A DNA stretch of 64,000 nucleotides from Nonomuraea muscovyensis (GTDB lineage: Bacteria; Actinomycetota; Actinomycetes; Streptosporangiales; Streptosporangiaceae). Below the pieces are notes generated by a model. The model did no database searches. It had not been told where the DNA came from and saw only the letters and a program-made list of their open reading frames with translations. The DNA is taken from positions 1,612,001-1,676,000 of the forward strand of contig NZ_JACHJB010000001.1 in the NCBI RefSeq assembly GCF_014207745.1, read 5' to 3'. A program made the translations under genes and the position numbers. This document shows positions 21,572-31,800 of this stretch, piece after piece; position 1 is the stretch's first letter; each line of letters begins with the position of its first letter.

Positions 21572-22432
21572 ATGACGGATGTGACAGTGATCGGCCTCGG
21601 GCCGATGGGTGCGACGATGGCCGAGACGTTTCTCAAGGCCGGACACGACGTGGCCGTGTGGAACCGCACGGCGAGCAGGGCCGAGCCGCTCGTGGCGAAG
21701 GGCGCGCGGCTCGCCGCCACGCCCGTCGGCCCGAGCGAGCTGCTGGTGGTCAGCCAGATCGGCTACCAGGCGATGTACGACAGCTTCGGCGACCTGCGCC
21801 TCGACGGCAAGGTGGTGGTCAACCTCAGCTCCGGCACCCCCGAGGAGCTGCGCGCGGCGGCCCGCTGGGTGGCCGGGCGGGGCGGCGTGCTCATCACCGG
21901 CGGCATCATGGTGCCGCCGCCGGGCATCGGGCAACCGGGCGCCTACACCTTCTACAGCGGCCCGAAGGAGGCCCTGGACCGGCACGCCGAGACGCTGAAG
22001 GCGCTGTCGGAGGTCCACCACATGGGCGCCGACGAGGGCCTGGCGATGCTGTTCTACCAGGCCCAGTTGCTGATCTTCTGGTCCAGCCTGACCAGCTACA
22101 TGCACGCCGTGGCGCTGCTCGGCACCGCGGGGGTCAAGCCGTCGGAGTTCGTGCCGTACGCGCAGGAGACGTTCACCGGCCTCGGCGGCGACGGCCCGAT
22201 GGGCTTCGCCAAGATCCTGGCCGAGGAGATCGAGGCCGGGGTGTACCCGGGCGAGCTCAACAGCCTGCACATGCAGGCCGTCGGCCTGGGACACGCCGTG
22301 CACGCGCTCCAGGACGCCGGGTTGGAGAGCACGGTGCCGGGCGCGCTCAGGGCGCTGTTCGAGCGGGCCGACGCCGAGGGGCGCGGCCAGGAGGGGCTCG
22401 GCACCGTGATCGAGTCGATCAGGAAGCCCTGA
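21572..22432 (+). CDS. NAD(P)-dependent oxidoreductase, imine-reductase-like
   Basis: This 286-residue protein has a Rossmann domain with VIGLGPMGATMAETFLKAG and the NADP-type WNRTASRAEPL turn, then an all-helical C-terminal dimerisation domain. The segment GGIMVPPPGIGQPGAYTFYSG is characteristic of actinomycete imine reductases within the beta-hydroxyacid dehydrogenase superfamily. The lysine used by hydroxyacid dehydrogenases is not evident at the usual place, which favours imine reduction. The physiological substrate is unknown. It is divergent from an AfsR-like regulator that probably controls it and is convergent with a ureohydrolase gene (6-base gap). Confidence 0.85.
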   Translation: MTDVTVIGLGPMGATMAETFLKAGHDVAVWNRTASRAEPLVAKGARLAATPVGPSELLVVSQIGYQAMYDSFGDLRLDGKVVVNLSSGTPEELRAAARWVAGRGGVLITGGIMVPPPGIGQPGAYTFYSGPKEALDRHAETLKALSEVHHMGADEGLAMLFYQAQLLIFWSSLTSYMHAVALLGTAGVKPSEFVPYAQETFTGLGGDGPMGFAKILAEEIEAGVYPGELNSLHMQAVGLGHAVHALQDAGLESTVPGALRALFERADAEGRGQEGLGTVIESIRKP

Positions 22433-22438
22433 CCGCCG

Positions 22439-23440
22439 TCACCGGCCCTCCAGCAGCGGCCCCGCCGGGTCGTGGGTGATGCCCCTGCGGCGGGCGGCGA
22501 TGCCCGAGAGCGCCTCCAGGGCCACCCGGTTGGCCAGGTAGGCGGTGATGTCGGCGTGGTCGTAGGGCGGGGCGACCTCCACGATGTCGATGCCGACCAC
22601 CGGGAGCTCCAGGCAGATCCGGCGGACCGAGTCGAGAAGCTGGCGCGCGGACAGCCCGCCCGGCTCCGGGGTGCCGGTGCCAGGGGCGTGCCCGGGGTCG
22701 CAGACGTCCACGTCAACCGACAGGAACACGCCCTCGCACCCGTCGGTGGCGATGGCGAACGCCTCGTCCAGGCAGTCGTCGAGCCCGCGCCTGCCGATCT
22801 CGGTCATCTCGAACGAGCGCATGTTCTGGCCGGCCATCCACGACAGGGTCTCCGGGCCCGGCCAGTAGCCGCGCAGGCCGAGCTGCAGGAACCGGTCACC
22901 GCGCAGCGCGCCGGACTCGATGAGCCGGCGCATCGGCTGGCCGTGCCCGTACAGCGAGCCGAACTCGATGTGGCCGGTGTCGGCGTGCGCGTCGAAGTGC
23001 AGCATCGAGACGTTGCCGTAGCCGAGATGCCGCGCCACGCCTGTGGCGTCGGGCAGCGCGATGGTGTGGTCGCCGCCCAGGACCAGCGGGACGGCACCCG
23101 ACGACGCCACCGCGAAGACGGCCTCCTCCAGCGCGCCGATGGAGCGTTCGACGTCGCCGGAGTACATCTCCACGTCGCCGGCGTCGACCACGCGGATGTC
23201 GCGCAGCGCGTCGACCCGCAGCGCCAGGTGGGGGCGGGAGCCGTCCTGCGGCAGGTAGCAGCTCTGGCGGATCGCCATCGGCCCGAACCGCGCGCCGGGC
23301 CGGTGCGAGGTGCCGCCGTCGAACGGCGCACCGACGACGACCACGTCGGCGCCGGCGTACGACCCCGGGTCGTCGAGGTCGCACCGGTCCACCCCGAGGA
23401 AGGTGATGTCGGGGCCGTACTGCGTTCCGTACCGCGTCAT
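22439..23440 (-). CDS. speB: Agmatinase / ureohydrolase family enzyme
   Basis: This 333-residue manganese enzyme of the arginase superfamily hydrolyses a guanidino group to urea. Metal-binding motifs are intact: GGDHTIALPDA, HFDAHADTG and SVDVDVCDPGHAPGTGTPEP. Agmatine is the commonest substrate for this sequence type, but guanidinobutyrate or guanidinopropionate are possible. The start lies 18 bases after the cystathionine beta-synthase stop, so the two genes are probably co-transcribed, an odd pairing for sulfur and guanidine metabolism. Confidence 0.88.
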   Translation of the reverse strand: MTRYGTQYGPDITFLGVDRCDLDDPGSYAGADVVVVGAPFDGGTSHRPGARFGPMAIRQSCYLPQDGSRPHLALRVDALRDIRVVDAGDVEMYSGDVERSIGALEEAVFAVASSGAVPLVLGGDHTIALPDATGVARHLGYGNVSMLHFDAHADTGHIEFGSLYGHGQPMRRLIESGALRGDRFLQLGLRGYWPGPETLSWMAGQNMRSFEMTEIGRRGLDDCLDEAFAIATDGCEGVFLSVDVDVCDPGHAPGTGTPEPGGLSARQLLDSVRRICLELPVVGIDIVEVAPPYDHADITAYLANRVALEALSGIAARRRGITHDPAGPLLEGR

Positions 23441-23458
23441 GAACCCTCCCGCCCGTGC

Positions 23459-24829
<1,371 letters not shown>

Positions 24830-24958
24830 CGAGGTGTTCACCTTCTTTGCCAAAGCTTGATCAGCTTGCTCGTCGCCGGGAGCCGATGAGGGTGGACGGC
24901 GCTCGGCTAGTTTCTTCAAGCAAACGCTACCGCCGCGTTCGGACGAGGGAGGCATCGC

Positions 24959-25942
24959 ATGGTCTGGGCGCCGGGTGTGGCGCGTGCCGCTCGCAAGATC
25001 GCCATCGCCGCCGCGATGGGCGGCGGCGGGCTGACGGCCCTCGGAGCCACGGCGTACGGGCTGCTCATCGTCGAGAGCCTGGTCGCCCGCAAGATGATCG
25101 GGCAGCCCCACGGGCTCGACGGCCCGCCCTCCGACGGCGTGTACGGCGACTTCCCCGGCGAGCCGCTGACCCTGGCCATGCTCGGCGACTCCACCTCCGT
25201 CGGGCTGGGCGCGAGCTCCCCGGAGCGGACCCCCGCCGCGCTGATCGCCAACGGGCTGGCGGCCCTCGCCGAGCGCCCCGTGCGGCTGTGCGTCCTCGGC
25301 CGGTCCGGAGCGGCCTCGGCCGAGCTGGGTGAGCAGGTGGACCAGGCGCTGCCGATGCGACCCGACGTGGCCGTCATCTTCGTCGGGGCGAACGACGTGG
25401 TCACCCAGACCCCGCCGGCGACGGCCGTGCGCCATCTGGTCAAGGCGGTGCGGCGGCTGCGCGAGGCGGGCGCGGAGGTGGTCGTCGGCACGTGTCCGGA
25501 TCTGGGCACGGTCCGGCCCATCGCGCAGCCGCTGCGCTGGGTGACCCGGCGCTGGAGCCGCCAGCTCGCCGCGGCCCAGACGGTCGCGGTGGTCGACGCG
25601 GGCGGCCGGACGGTGGCGTTCGCCGACCTCCTGGGCCCTGAATTCGACACAAACCCCTCAGAAATGTTCGGACCGGATCGTTTCCATCCATCTGACCGAG
25701 GTTACGCACAGGCCGCTTACGCGGTGCTACCTTCTGTATGCACTGCGTTGGGGTTGTGGCCCGAGCCGCGTCCCGGGCGTGGCGAAGGACTGCAACCGAT
25801 TTACCTTGCGGCGGCTACGGCCGCGGAGGAGTCCGGCACCGAGGTCTCCGCGACCCGGGTCGCGGGGCAGGCGACGGGCCCCCACGGCAGGTGGGTGACG
25901 TTGTTCCGCCGCCGGCCCGGGGCGATGCTCAACGACGCCTGA
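24959..25942 (+). CDS. SGNH/GDSL-type hydrolase, membrane-anchored
   Basis: This 327-residue protein has an N-terminal hydrophobic segment (about 10-38) and an SGNH esterase domain. Catalytic blocks are visible: GDSTSVGLG (Ser), the Gly block around CVLGRSGAASAE, GANDVV (Asn) and DRFHPSDRGYA (Asp and His). The ribosome site GAGGGAGG precedes the ATG. It is divergent from cystathionine beta-synthase. The substrate, perhaps an acyl or acetyl ester at the cell envelope, is not determined by the sequence. Confidence 0.9.
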   Translation: MVWAPGVARAARKIAIAAAMGGGGLTALGATAYGLLIVESLVARKMIGQPHGLDGPPSDGVYGDFPGEPLTLAMLGDSTSVGLGASSPERTPAALIANGLAALAERPVRLCVLGRSGAASAELGEQVDQALPMRPDVAVIFVGANDVVTQTPPATAVRHLVKAVRRLREAGAEVVVGTCPDLGTVRPIAQPLRWVTRRWSRQLAAAQTVAVVDAGGRTVAFADLLGPEFDTNPSEMFGPDRFHPSDRGYAQAAYAVLPSVCTALGLWPEPRPGRGEGLQPIYLAAATAAEESGTEVSATRVAGQATGPHGRWVTLFRRRPGAMLNDA

Positions 25943-26001
25943 CGCCGGTCACCCTCCGCGCCTAGACCGCCACTCCTCGTCCTGTTTGGAGTGGATTGAC
26001 C

Positions 26002-27372
26002 GTGCTCCGGCCCCTCACGAAACCCGCCCCCGCTCTCGCCTCGGCGCTGGCGCTCGCCACCGCGCTGACCACCACGCTGACCGGCTGCTCGGGCAGCGAC
26101 GCGGCCACGGCCGCCTTCCCCGCCTGGCAGAACTCCGAGGTCGACGTCGTCAGCCGGATGGTCACCGGGGGCGGGGTCGTCACGGCCACGTCCATGAAGC
26201 CCGGCGGCACACTCGAGACCGTCGCGCTCGACCTGGCCACCGGTCGCCGGCTCTGGGCCCACCCGGCCACGATGGCCGGCCGGTTGCCCGGCATGGGCGT
26301 CTCCGCCCCCGCGCTGACCGAACTGCCCGGCAAGGGCCGGGCCGTCGTCGTCGCGCTCGACCCGGCCAAGAAGGACCACTGGAACGCCACGGTCGTCGCC
26401 CGCGACGCCCGCACCGGCCGCCAGTTGTGGACCCGGCCGGTGCACTCCACCTTCGGCCCGCAGGGCTGCGGCCCCTACGTCTGCCTGTCGGAGCACACCG
26501 CGCTGTCGTCGGCGCGCGTGGTGGTGCTCGACCCGGCCACCGGCAAGCCGGTGTGGAAGCTGCCCGGACTGGCGGAGGTCGAGTGGTCCGACGGCGAACG
26601 CGTGCTCATGCTGCGCCTGGCCGCCGCGCCCACGATCGAGTCGTACGAGCTCAAGACCGGCAAGCTGCAGTGGCAGCAGCCCATCGAGCAGGCGCTCGGC
26701 CCCGGCATCGACCTGTCGGGCGGGTGGGCCTTCGGCGCCGCGGGCTCCGACCTGGTCGGCTACCTCGCCCCGTACACCGATCCCCGCACGAAGAAGCTGT
26801 CCACCTTCGGCCTGTTCTCCGTCAAGATCGCCGACGGCACGGTCAACTGGATGCGTCCCTCGGTGGTCCGCGTCTACCCGAGCGGCAACCCCGGCTTCGC
26901 CCCCGTCGTGCGGCCTGTCGACCAGCAGGGCGTCTACGGCGGCTTCGCCCGGCTCGACTCCGGCACCGGCCGGGTGATCGGCCAGATCCCGGCCGCGTCG
27001 GTGCCCGGCTCCGGCTGGTGGCTCGCCTTCCCCGACCGCATGGACAAGCTGGGCTTCCTCCGGCACGGCGGCAAGGGGTCGGCCTTCGACCTCGCCACCG
27101 GCCAGGCCGTGCCGGTCGAGGAGCAGCGCGGCTGGTCCTTCTGCGTGACCGACCCCAAACCGCTCCCCCTGAAGGGCCAGGCCCCGGGCTTCTACTCGGT
27201 GGCCGCCGTGTGCGAGTACGACCTCGCGACGGGCGCGCGCGTGACGGGCTCGCCGACGCCGCCCTCGTGGTTCACCGGCAGCCGCGACGGCTGGCGGCTG
27301 TGGCGCGACGAGAAGGGGGCCGTCCACGCGGTCAACGACAGCACGGCCACCGCACCGGGCATGTACGGCTGA
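26002..27372 (+). CDS. PQQ-like beta-propeller lipoprotein
   Basis: This protein of about 456 residues has a signal peptide with a lipobox (LTTTLTGCSG) and repeated beta-propeller blades. Typical blade phrases recur: DLATGRRLWAHPA, DARTGRQLWTRPV, DPATGKPVWKLPG and ELKTGKLQWQQP. Such proteins are extracellular scaffolds or binding proteins; here no catalytic motif is evident. GGAG lies 10 bases before the GTG at 26002; a TTG at 25996 is an alternative start. It stands alone between a hydrolase and a thiolase. Confidence 0.85.
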   Translation: MLRPLTKPAPALASALALATALTTTLTGCSGSDAATAAFPAWQNSEVDVVSRMVTGGGVVTATSMKPGGTLETVALDLATGRRLWAHPATMAGRLPGMGVSAPALTELPGKGRAVVVALDPAKKDHWNATVVARDARTGRQLWTRPVHSTFGPQGCGPYVCLSEHTALSSARVVVLDPATGKPVWKLPGLAEVEWSDGERVLMLRLAAAPTIESYELKTGKLQWQQPIEQALGPGIDLSGGWAFGAAGSDLVGYLAPYTDPRTKKLSTFGLFSVKIADGTVNWMRPSVVRVYPSGNPGFAPVVRPVDQQGVYGGFARLDSGTGRVIGQIPAASVPGSGWWLAFPDRMDKLGFLRHGGKGSAFDLATGQAVPVEEQRGWSFCVTDPKPLPLKGQAPGFYSVAAVCEYDLATGARVTGSPTPPSWFTGSRDGWRLWRDEKGAVHAVNDSTATAPGMYG

Positions 27373-27482
27373 CCGAAGATGACAAGCCGTACAAAAGCGC
27401 GGAAATAACCGGGCGACGGGTGACGAGACCACCGGGCAGCACTGAAATATAGTTCTGGTAAGTGCTGACAGAGGAGGGGCAG

Positions 27483-28700
27483 ATGCCCGAGGCAGTCATC
27501 GTCGCCACCGCCCGATCGCCGATCGGGCGCGCCTTCAAGGGGTCGCTCAGGGAGCTACGCGCGGACGACCTGACCGTACGGATGATCAGGGCAGCGCTGG
27601 ACAAGGTGCCCCAGCTCGACCCCACGACCATCGACGACATCATGCTGGGCTGCGGGCTGCCCGGCGGCGAGCAGGGCTTCAACATGGCCCGCGTGGTGTC
27701 GGTGATGCTCGGCCTGGACGACGTTCCCGGCACCACGATCACCCGCTACTGCTCCTCGTCGCTGCAGACCACCCGGATGGCCTTCCACGCCATCAAGGCG
27801 GGCGAGGGCGACGTGTTCGTCTCGGCGGGCGTCGAGATGGTCTCGCGGTTCGCCAAGGGCAGCTCCGACTCGCTGCCCGAGACCCAGAACTCCGCCTTCG
27901 ACGAGGCGACGGCCCGCACCAAGCAGTTCGCCGAGGGCGGCCGCACCTGGCACGACCCGCGCGAGGACGGCACGCTGCCCGACGTCTACATCGCCATGGG
28001 CCAGACCGCCGAGAACGTCGCCCAGCTCAAGGGCGTCAGCCGCCAGGACCAGGACGAGTTCGGCGTGCGCTCGCAGAACCTCGCCGAGAAGGCCATCGCC
28101 GACGGGTTCTGGCAGAAGGACATCACCCCGGTGACGCTGCCCGACGGCACCGTGGTGAGCCAGGACGACGGGCCCCGGGCCGGCACGACGTACGAGGCGG
28201 TCTCCGCGCTCAAGCCCGTCTTCCGGCCCGACGGCACGGTCACGGCCGGCAACTGCTGCCCGCTCAACGACGGGGCCGCCGCCGTCATCGTGATGAGCGA
28301 CGTCAAGGCCGCCGAACTGGGCATCACGCCGCTCGCCCGGATCGTCGCCACCGGGGTCACCGGCCTGTCGCCCGAGATCATGGGCCTGGGCCCGGTCGAG
28401 GCGTCCAGGCAGGCGCTCTCGCGGGCGGGGATGGCCATCGAGGACGTCGACCTGGTCGAGATCAACGAGGCGTTCGCCGCGCAGGTCATCCCGTCCTACC
28501 GCGAGCTGGGCATCGACCTCGACCGGCTGAACGTCAACGGCGGGGCGATCGCCGTGGGACACCCGTTCGGCATGACCGGTGCCCGCATCACGTCCACGCT
28601 GATCAACAGCCTCCAGCACCACGACAAGTCCATCGGGCTGGAGACCATGTGCGTGGGCGGCGGCCAGGGCATGGCCCTGATCCTCGAACGCCTGAGCTAG
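27483..28700 (+). CDS. Acetyl-CoA C-acetyltransferase (thiolase)
   Basis: This 405-residue thiolase has the acylated Cys in [12 protein letters not shown] (residue 90), the His in [11 protein letters not shown] and the second Cys in CVGGGQGM. It makes or cleaves acetoacetyl-CoA or longer 3-ketoacyl-CoA; the substrate length cannot be read from sequence. The ATG at 27483 is preceded by GAGGAGGGG. A clear hairpin terminator follows. Confidence 0.94.
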   Translation: MPEAVIVATARSPIGRAFKGSLRELRADDLTVRMIRAALDKVPQLDPTTIDDIMLGCGLPGGEQGFNMARVVSVMLGLDDVPGTTITRYCSSSLQTTRMAFHAIKAGEGDVFVSAGVEMVSRFAKGSSDSLPETQNSAFDEATARTKQFAEGGRTWHDPREDGTLPDVYIAMGQTAENVAQLKGVSRQDQDEFGVRSQNLAEKAIADGFWQKDITPVTLPDGTVVSQDDGPRAGTTYEAVSALKPVFRPDGTVTAGNCCPLNDGAAAVIVMSDVKAAELGITPLARIVATGVTGLSPEIMGLGPVEASRQALSRAGMAIEDVDLVEINEAFAAQVIPSYRELGIDLDRLNVNGGAIAVGHPFGMTGARITSTLINSLQHHDKSIGLETMCVGGGQGMALILERLS

Positions 28701-28731
28701 CAACCACCCCTGCCGGGCGTGGGGCCGGCGG

Positions 28732-28760
28732 GCGACCGGGCGCTCCTGGCGCCCGGTCGC
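28732..28760 (+). terminator. Hairpin terminator after the thiolase gene
   Basis: A perfect 12-bp stem (28732-28743 with 28749-28760) with a 5-base loop begins 31 bases after the thiolase stop. It has no T-run, as is usual in high-GC actinobacteria. Confidence 0.7.
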
Positions 28761-28937
28761 TCCGACGACGCACCCCGCGTCGGGCCCCTTGGCCGGTCCT
28801 TGACTCCTTGGTGAGCCCTTGGTGGGTCCTTGGCGGGTCGGGCGGTGAGTCCTCGGGTCTGCGGTGAATCCCCGGGCGGGAGGTCCGGCGGTCCGGCGTC
28901 GGGCACTCTCGGCCGCCGGGCGGGCGGTGGAGCCGCC

Positions 28938-28986
28938 GGGCGTGGCAGGCCGTCGGGCGTGGCAGGCCGTCGGGCGTGGCAGGCCG
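28938..28986. repeat. 17-bp tandem repeat, nearly three copies
   Basis: The unit gggcgtggcaggccgtc is present twice exactly (28938-28954, 28955-28971) and again for 15 bases before diverging. The period is not a multiple of three, in keeping with non-coding DNA. Confidence 0.8.
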
Positions 28987-29014
28987 AGCGGGCGCGGGGA
29001 CGCCGCGCCCCGGG

Positions 29015-29425
29015 TCAGCCGTGGACGTCGGGGCCGGCCCGGTGGGGGGTGATGCGGATGATGACCCTGCGGTCGCGGACCATGGCGGCCCGGTAGTCGT
29101 CCCAGTCGGGATGCTCGCCCGAGATGTCGCGATAGTAGGAGACCAGGTGGTCCATGGCCTCGGGCAACGAGATGATCTCCGCGGTGCCGTCCACCTGCAC
29201 CCAGTCGCCGAAGAAGGCGTCCGTGAAGGCGCAGACGGACACCTGCGGGTCGCGGCGGGCGTTCCGTGTCTTGACCGCCGTCTCCCTGCTGCTGACCACC
29301 AGACACCCCTCGGCGTCCACGCCCACCGTCACCGGCGACATCTGCGGCCGCCCGTCGACGTGCCGGGTCAGCAGGACCGCGTGGTGGCTGCCGCGGAGGA
29401 ACTCTCGTGCTACGTCCAGATCCAT
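29015..29425 (-). CDS. PPOX-class F420-dependent oxidoreductase-like protein
   Basis: This 136-residue split-barrel flavin/F420-binding protein carries the family features GSHHAVLLTRHVDGRPQMSPV near the start, SSRETAVKTRNARRDPQV in the middle and RDRRVIIRITPHRA at the end. Actinobacterial members of this size usually use cofactor F420 for reduction of small molecules. The native substrate is unknown. It is transcribed alone. Confidence 0.88.
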   Translation of the reverse strand: MDLDVAREFLRGSHHAVLLTRHVDGRPQMSPVTVGVDAEGCLVVSSRETAVKTRNARRDPQVSVCAFTDAFFGDWVQVDGTAEIISLPEAMDHLVSYYRDISGEHPDWDDYRAAMVRDRRVIIRITPHRAGPDVHG

Positions 29426-29479
29426 CCCCCCATGATGACGCGCCCGTGCCGGAGCACGGGCGCGCGGCGGGGACGGGCT

Positions 29480-29713
29480 CTAGATGAAGCCCATGCGGTT
29501 GCGGCGGTGCCGCTCGTGCTCGTGGACGATCGCGGCGGCGTAGCCGTGGGTCAGCCCGTGCTCGTCGGCGAGCCAGTTGGCCCGCTCGTCACATCGCAGG
29601 AAGCTCGGGCCGTTGTCGATGGCTTGGAACCACTCGGGGAGTTCGCGTCCCGTTATCGCCGGGACCCTTGCGATCAGTTTGGTCTGCGTCTCCGGTGAGT
29701 GGTTCAAGGACAT
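29480..29713 (-). CDS. DUF4287 domain protein
   Basis: This 77-residue protein has the DUF4287 pattern: a helix, then TGRELPEWFQAID, then DERANWLADEHGLTHGYAAAIVHEH. GGAGG sits 6 bases before the ATG at 29713, which decides this start over a longer open frame upstream. Such proteins are small, soluble and of unknown function. It follows the BAX inhibitor-like gene on the same strand after a strong terminator. Confidence 0.82.
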   Translation of the reverse strand: MSLNHSPETQTKLIARVPAITGRELPEWFQAIDNGPSFLRCDERANWLADEHGLTHGYAAAIVHEHERHRRNRMGFI

Positions 29714-29822
29714 GGGCACCTCCACGGAATAAGGTCCTTTGCTTGACACTGCAACACCGCATCCGGAATCGCAACCCCCAACTCGCCACCAATTCGTTAC
29801 GAACTGTTGATCTCCCGGCAAG

Positions 29823-29857
29823 GCGAAGGGCCCCGCCGGGTCGGCGGGGCCCTTCGC
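29823..29857 (-). terminator. Strong hairpin terminator after the BAX inhibitor-like gene
   Basis: A perfect 15-bp stem (29823-29837 with 29843-29857) with a 5-base loop starts 20 bases after the stop at 29878. Confidence 0.8.
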
Positions 29858-29877
29858 AGCAGCGGTGGTCGGACCGG

Positions 29878-30672
29878 TCAGTCGCTGCTGGTGAAGTAGC
29901 TGATGAAGCGCAGCACCTCGATGTAGATCCACACGAGGGTGAGCGTGAGCCCGAAGACGCACTGCCAGGCGAACTTCTCCGGAGCGCCCTGCTTGACGCC
30001 CTGCTCGATCGCGTCGAAGTCGAGGAGCAGGAAGAAGCAGCCGATCAGGATCATCGCGATGCTGAAGACCCAGCCGATCGGGGAGTCGGTCCGCAGGCCG
30101 AGCCCGCCGGGGACGAAGAAGCCGAGGATCAGGTTGACCAGGACGAGGCCGAGCGCCGCGATGGCGGCACCCATCACGTACTTGACCATCTTGGACGTGA
30201 CACGGACGATCCGCAGCGAGTAGACGGTCAGCATCGCGCCGAAGGCGAACGCCGTGCCCAGCACCGCCTGGAGCACGATGTTGTTGCCGAAGATCGACTC
30301 GAACAGGGAGCTGAGCGCCCCCAGGAACACGCCCTCGAAGACCGCGTAGGCGAGGATGAGCGCCGGGTTGGTGCTCTGCTTGAACGACGCGACCAGGCCG
30401 AGGACCAGCGCGACGATGGCCGAGACCACGGCCACGCCCATCGGCACCGCGAAGTACCAGGCCGCGGCGGCCGCCGCGACGAGCGCGCCGAGGGTGATGA
30501 ACCCTCGGACCACGACGTCGTCGAGCGTCATCGTCCGGTAGGCCGGCGGGGCCGGGGGTGCGTATGACGGGCTGTCGTACATGTGCTGCAACTGGTCAGG
30601 CGTGGGGGCGGGCGCCCCCCACCCACCCGACTGCTGCCGCGACCTGCTGAAAACGGGGTTCTTGCTCTCCAT
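29878..30672 (-). CDS. BAX inhibitor-1/YccA family membrane protein
   Basis: This 264-residue protein has a Pro-rich cytoplasmic N-terminus (about 1-50) and seven predicted membrane helices. Family features are seen in FEGVFLGALSSLFE, TSKMVKYVMGAAIAALG and, near the C-terminus, LLLDFDAIEQGVKQGAPEKFAWQ, which has the Asp pair thought to gate calcium leak in the family. The actinobacterial function is unknown; membrane ion homeostasis is the usual suggestion. It is followed by a strong terminator. Confidence 0.92.
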   Translation of the reverse strand: MESKNPVFSRSRQQSGGWGAPAPTPDQLQHMYDSPSYAPPAPPAYRTMTLDDVVVRGFITLGALVAAAAAAWYFAVPMGVAVVSAIVALVLGLVASFKQSTNPALILAYAVFEGVFLGALSSLFESIFGNNIVLQAVLGTAFAFGAMLTVYSLRIVRVTSKMVKYVMGAAIAALGLVLVNLILGFFVPGGLGLRTDSPIGWVFSIAMILIGCFFLLLDFDAIEQGVKQGAPEKFAWQCVFGLTLTLVWIYIEVLRFISYFTSSD

Positions 30673-30841
30673 CGCTGCCTCCTGTGGCCGAGCCTATTGG
30701 ACCGGTCACCGCCTAGGTCAACTCGCGCCCAGATCTATGTAGGTTCGAGACGTCAACGCGAGCACAACGAACGTGACAACCGGGAAGTTCCCGGCGTCGG
30801 TCGCGTCGAAAACAGGGTCCATTTCCGAGAGTGGACGTGCG

Positions 30842-30914
30842 TGCCCCCGGCGGGATTCGAACCCGCACGTCAACCCTTTTAAGGGGTTTGCCTCTGCCAT
30901 TGGGCTACGGGGGC
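30842..30914 (-). tRNA. tRNA with short variable loop; anticodon reads as UAA
   Basis: The minus strand folds into a full cloverleaf: acceptor stem GCCCCCG/CGGGGGC, anticodon stem AACCC/GGGTT, T stem GCGGG/CCCGC with loop TTCGAAT, and discriminator A. CCA is not encoded. The 7-base anticodon loop is CTTAAAA, which places UAA at 30879-30881 and so predicts reading of the leucine codon UUA. The variable loop is only 5 bases (GACGT), whereas leucine tRNAs normally have a long variable arm. The D stem has only three good pairs. The tRNA fold is clear; the amino acid it carries is not. Confidence 0.85.
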
Positions 30915-31194
30915 GCCGCAATCATACGAAACGGACCATGCTCCCGAGGAGCACAACTTCGCATCATGCGTCACAACTGCGAAGCCTGCGAGGAAGTGTT
31001 AGGGCTCCTGGTGCTCTGTCCAGGGACAACGCCCTTGGTCCCGATGGTGCTGAAAGGACCGGGGTTCGGAGGCATCGGCTTCGATGGTGACGGGATCTTG
31101 CGTTTCTGGCAACCGCTTATGCGTAGTACGCCGCGTTTTCGCTGCTCGGACAACCGCGGGTAACGGACCGTACTCGCACGGTTTTCACCGGCCT
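30915..31194. other. Gene-free stretch of lower GC
   Basis: No convincing gene is visible between the tRNA and the ACT-domain gene. A 66-codon frame from the ATG at 30966 encodes a Cys-containing peptide (MRHNCEACEEV...), but its third-position GC is well below that of the real genes and it has no clear ribosome site. The stretch probably carries the tRNA promoter. Confidence 0.5.
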
Positions 31195-31719
31195 TCACAG
31201 GACGTGAGATTCCACACGACGCAAAGTGATTTCGCTGTCAAGACCGGAGCCCACCGCGGCGAGCCGGCCCGCCAGGTCCGCCACGTCGACCTCCTCCGGC
31301 AGCTCCACGTCGGCGATCAGCACGTACAGTCGGCCGGTCAGCCGGGTGCTCATGCCGGTGATGTGGCCGCCGACCGCGGCGAGCTCGGCGCTGATGGCGG
31401 AGATGATGCCCGGCCGGTCGGGGCCGTGGACGGTCAGCACGTGGCCGCGCCCGTTCGGCAGGCCGGTGGACCGGGCGCCGAAGTGCCGCCGGGCCTCCAC
31501 GGCCGAGGCGGTCACCACCAGGTCGGAGGCGCTGACCCGCCTTCGCAGATCCTCCGGGCTCAGGTCGCCCGACACGAGTAACATCATCGCGACGTGCCCG
31601 CCGAGCAGGGTCATCGTCGAGTCCTGGATGTTCGCCCCGCACCCGGCGAGCGAACCGGTGACCGCGGCGATGACGCCGGGCCTGTCGACGCCGAGCACGG
31701 TCACCGCTGAGAGCCCCAC
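31195..31719 (-). CDS. Tandem ACT-domain regulatory protein (GcvR-like)
   Basis: This 174-residue protein consists of two ACT domains (about 1-75 and 88-170), each opening with the same kind of strand-turn: VTVLGVDRPGVIAAVTGSLA and LTVHGPDRPGIISAISAELA. ACT domains bind amino acids. Double-ACT proteins of this size resemble GcvR, which controls glycine cleavage, but no DNA-binding part is present. I chose the GTG at 31719 because AGAGGGG lies upstream. Confidence 0.85.
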   Translation of the reverse strand: MGLSAVTVLGVDRPGVIAAVTGSLAGCGANIQDSTMTLLGGHVAMMLLVSGDLSPEDLRRRVSASDLVVTASAVEARRHFGARSTGLPNGRGHVLTVHGPDRPGIISAISAELAAVGGHITGMSTRLTGRLYVLIADVELPEEVDVADLAGRLAAVGSGLDSEITLRRVESHVL

Positions 31720-31760
31720 CCGTGGATCCCCTCTCGTCCCGAAGATCGCGGGCACCCGAA

Positions 31761-31786
31761 CGCCCCGGCGCGAGGGCACCGGGGCG
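31761..31786 (-). terminator. Hairpin after the NADH dehydrogenase gene
   Basis: The inverted repeat CGCCCCGG / CCGGGGCG (31761-31768 and 31779-31786) with a 10-base loop lies 15 bases after the stop at 31801. It is weaker than the other terminators in this window. Confidence 0.5.
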
Positions 31787-31800
31787 CTGCCGTGACCGGG

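Larger units (their letters stand above)
28701..29014. other. Gene-free stretch with repeats and a terminator
   Basis: This 314-base gap holds the thiolase terminator, several short copies of ccttgg/tgggtcc-type sequence (about 28787-28845) and a 17-bp tandem repeat. I see no credible gene here; frames on both strands are Pro/Arg/Gly low-complexity only. Confidence 0.6.

Noticed and set aside
28938..28986. CRISPR array
   Set aside because: Units are 17 bp with no spacers; this is a simple tandem repeat.
29714..29962. Longer form of the DUF4287 protein
   Set aside because: It would run through the terminator hairpin of the BAX inhibitor-like gene; the ATG at 29713 has a clear GGAGG.
30842..30914. 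Calling the tRNA a bldA-type leucine tRNA
   Set aside because: The UAA anticodon matches, but bldA-type leucine tRNAs have a long variable arm, which is absent here.
30831..31163. 110-codon plus-strand frame beginning in the tRNA
   Set aside because: It contains the complement of the tRNA gene, and its remaining part has low third-position GC.
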